7,862 nt of DNA from Ferruginibacter sp. Lineage in GTDB: Bacteria > Bacteroidota > Bacteroidia > Chitinophagales > Chitinophagaceae. This document shows, in pieces, positions 6,317 to 7,862 of the stretch. The DNA lies in assembly GCA_025357775.1 (NCBI GenBank), contig JANXOQ010000356.1:1-7862 (forward strand). Direction: 5' to 3'. Made by a program: the position numbers and the translations under genes. The stretch's first letter is position 1, and each line of letters opens with the position of its first letter. The notes beneath the pieces are model-generated. The model had not been told where the DNA came from and did no database searches. It worked only from the letters and a program-made list of their open reading frames with translations.

Positions 6317-7660
6317 TTAAAAATTTCTTACAGCCATTTCTGTCCTTCTATTTTTAGCTTTACCTGAGGCTGTTTTATTGTCTGCAACTGGTTTTGTAGC
6401 GCCATAGCCTGAAGCTTTTAATCGGCTTTCAGCAATACCTTTTGTAATTAAATACGCTTTTACAGCATTTGCTCTACCTTCAGATAAAGTTTGATTTTTA
6501 TCTGCTTTACCAGATGCATCTGTATGTCCATCTATGTCTACCATTAAGGATTCATCTTCTTTTATCAATTTTGCAGCTTCATCTAATGCCTTGTAAGATT
6601 TAGGCAATAACTTGGTACTACTACTGGCAAAAAATACATTTTTTGCAGCATAATTTATTTTATCAATTACTGTTTTTGCTATTTCTGGGCAACCTTGGTT
6701 GGCAGCTGTACCAGCTTTTGAAGGGCATTTATCTTCCTCATCATTTAAGCCATCACCATCAGCATCGGGTATTGGGCAGCCTTGATAGCGAGCTACACCA
6801 GCTACAGTAATACATTTATCTTCTTCATCATTTATACCATCTTTATCACTATCTGGTATTGGGCAACCACCATATTTAGCTAAACCAGCTACATCAGGGC
6901 ATTTGTCATTGTCGTCAGCTATTCCATCGCTATCTTTATCTGGGCATCCCCCTAATGAAGGCAAACCACTTACATCTGGGCATTTATCTTCCGCATCTAA
7001 CACACCATCTCCATCTTTATCTATTACTTGTGTTACAATTGGCGCCACAGGTAATAAAGGCATTACCACCTCTTTTCTAGCTGCAATAGAGCTAGCAAAG
7101 CCAAAACTATGGTACAAATGATAAGCACTTTTTTCTGAAATAGCTACTCTATATTGAGAGTTAACCAACATAAAAGTACCATCTGCAATTTTTACTTGCA
7201 AACCAACGCCTATTGGTGCAAATGCGCTAAAATAATTTGTCCATTTGCTAGCGCCAAGACCTATGGTTAAAAATGGAGAAACTATATAATTATCATTAAG
7301 CAATTTAAAGTTTGCTGTAGCAGCAGCTTCTAACAAAAACTGGTCATTACCTCCTGGGTTGCTAACAACATCAGATGTTGGGTGCTTTACAAATGCACCT
7401 GTAAGTGTAGCAGCAAAATCTATATTATTGGTAAAACCTTCTAAATAGCTAATAGAAATTGCCGGATCCATAAGTTTTATCATAAACAGGTTATTTGAAG
7501 CTATAACAGATGTTAGACTGTTTGCACGCAAATCAGCTGCGCCTTTGTAATCTATAAGGCTAAAGTGTATACCAAGACTGGGTGTTTTTTTTAAATCAGA
7601 TTGAGCAAAACTTGTAGCAAAAGCTATCATTGTCAATGTTAAAAGAACGAATTTCTTCAT
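6317..7660 (-). CDS. OmpA-family outer-membrane protein with thrombospondin type-3 repeats
   Basis: 447 residues, complete. The ATG at 7658-7660 opens a typical signal peptide (MKK, hydrophobic core to about residue 17, SFAQ), with likely signal peptidase I cleavage near residue 19 or 20. Residues about 25-195 alternate hydrophobic and polar positions with many aromatic residues, as expected of a small OmpA-like beta-barrel. Residues 214-325 are four calcium-binding-type TSP3 repeats. Residues 341-447 are the OmpA C-terminal peptidoglycan-binding domain, with GHTDASG and LSEGRANAV. D381 and R396 are spaced exactly as E. coli OmpA D271 and R286, which bind diaminopimelate. The protein should anchor the outer membrane to the cell wall; porin activity is possible but not shown. 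It converges with the giant secreted-protein gene, so the two are transcribed separately. No Shine-Dalgarno precedes the ATG, as is usual in Bacteroidota. Confidence 0.95.
   Translation of the reverse strand: MKKFVLLTLTMIAFATSFAQSDLKKTPSLGIHFSLIDYKGAADLRANSLTSVIASNNLFMIKLMDPAISISYLEGFTNNIDFAATLTGAFVKHPTSDVVSNPGGNDQFLLEAAATANFKLLNDNYIVSPFLTIGLGASKWTNYFSAFAPIGVGLQVKIADGTFMLVNSQYRVAISEKSAYHLYHSFGFASSIAARKEVVMPLLPVAPIVTQVIDKDGDGVLDAEDKCPDVSGLPSLGGCPDKDSDGIADDNDKCPDVAGLAKYGGCPIPDSDKDGINDEEDKCITVAGVARYQGCPIPDADGDGLNDEEDKCPSKAGTAANQGCPEIAKTVIDKINYAAKNVFFASSSTKLLPKSYKALDEAAKLIKEDESLMVDIDGHTDASGKADKNQTLSEGRANAVKAYLITKGIAESRLKASGYGATKPVADNKTASGKAKNRRTEMAVRNF
6686..7021 (-). repeat. Four 27-residue TSP3 repeats in the OmpA-family protein
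   Basis: The repeats are residues 214-240, 241-267, 270-296 and 299-325, the last two each preceded by an Ile-Pro linker. Each has the D-x-D-x-D-G acidic loop, DKC, and a GCP end; the two cysteines of each repeat are always 12 residues apart (227/239, 254/266, 283/295, 312/324). In known TSP3 repeats the Asp-rich loops bind Ca2+. The array forms a stiff acidic linker between barrel and peptidoglycan-binding domain. Repeat 3 has DKCIT where the others have DKCP. Confidence 0.9.
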
Positions 7661-7686
7661 AGTTTGTTAAATTTTCTTAGACAAAG

Positions 7687-7694
7687 CAAAAATA
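7687..7694 (-). promoter_or_regulatory. Candidate Bacteroidota -7 promoter element for the OmpA-family gene
   Basis: On the minus strand this reads TATTTTTG, matching the TAnnTTTG consensus of Bacteroidota primary sigma factor promoters. It lies 26 bases upstream of the ATG, which would leave a leader of about 20 bases. I found no TTTG -33 box at the usual spacing; the nearest TTTTG is about 31 bases further upstream, so this call is weak. The rest of 7661-7862 is AT-rich with no visible gene. Confidence 0.35.
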
Positions 7695-7862
7695 AGGGCT
7701 TAGTTTTAATTTTAGAAATAAATTACAAAACAACATATAATAAATTGCAAATAAGTTTTAAAATTTTAGACATACTTTATAAAAATTTAGCAGCTGTTTA
7801 TAAATGTTAAATATTAATAAAACTTAAAGTAAAATTAAAGAGCGTTACACATATTAAAGTCT

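Noticed and set aside
6903..7121. A 72-codon plus-strand reading frame
   Set aside because: It lies wholly inside and antisense to the OmpA-family gene, across the TSP3 repeats, and its protein has no recognisable features.
2..7660. Functional partnership or operon of the two genes
   Set aside because: They are convergent, 669 bp apart, each with its own terminator; a shared envelope location does not show cooperation.
1..7862. CRISPR array, tRNA/rRNA, insertion sequence or phage genes
   Set aside because: No regularly spaced repeats, cloverleaf-like sequence, transposase or phage protein could be recognised on either strand.

Overview
The window looks like Bacteroidota chromosome, most likely a low-GC member of the Chitinophagales/Chitinophagaceae or a close relative. 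The evidence is strong AT-richness, a cargo protein with a C-terminal type IX secretion (T9SS) sorting domain, mosaic Ig-like/lamin-tail/TIG architecture typical of that phylum, an OmpA protein with thrombospondin type-3 repeats, a possible TAnnTTTG promoter element, and no Shine-Dalgarno sequence. The family-level assignment is inference.

Layout. Bases 2-5647 (+) are one continuous reading frame, open from the left edge. It is the C-terminal 1881 residues of a very large secreted, non-enzymatic surface protein whose N-terminus lies outside the window. Bases 5648-6316 form an unusually long (669 bp) convergent gap with no credible gene. It holds a hairpin-type terminator built on a CTTTCGACAAGCTCAAG-like core, an imperfect direct repeat, a nested inverted repeat and several short palindromes. 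Bases 6317-7660 (-) encode a complete OmpA-family outer-membrane protein (signal peptide, beta-barrel, four TSP3 repeats, peptidoglycan-binding domain) followed by a strong terminator. Bases 7661-7862 are the promoter-proximal region of that gene; I see no other gene there.

The two genes converge and are not an operon. Both products belong to the cell envelope: the first is expected to cross the outer membrane by T9SS and stay on the surface or be released, the second to tie the outer membrane to peptidoglycan. Nothing in the sequence shows that they work together. I found no mobile element, CRISPR array, RNA gene or recognisable new system. The most interesting material is the structured non-coding gap and the duplicated-module architecture of the giant protein.
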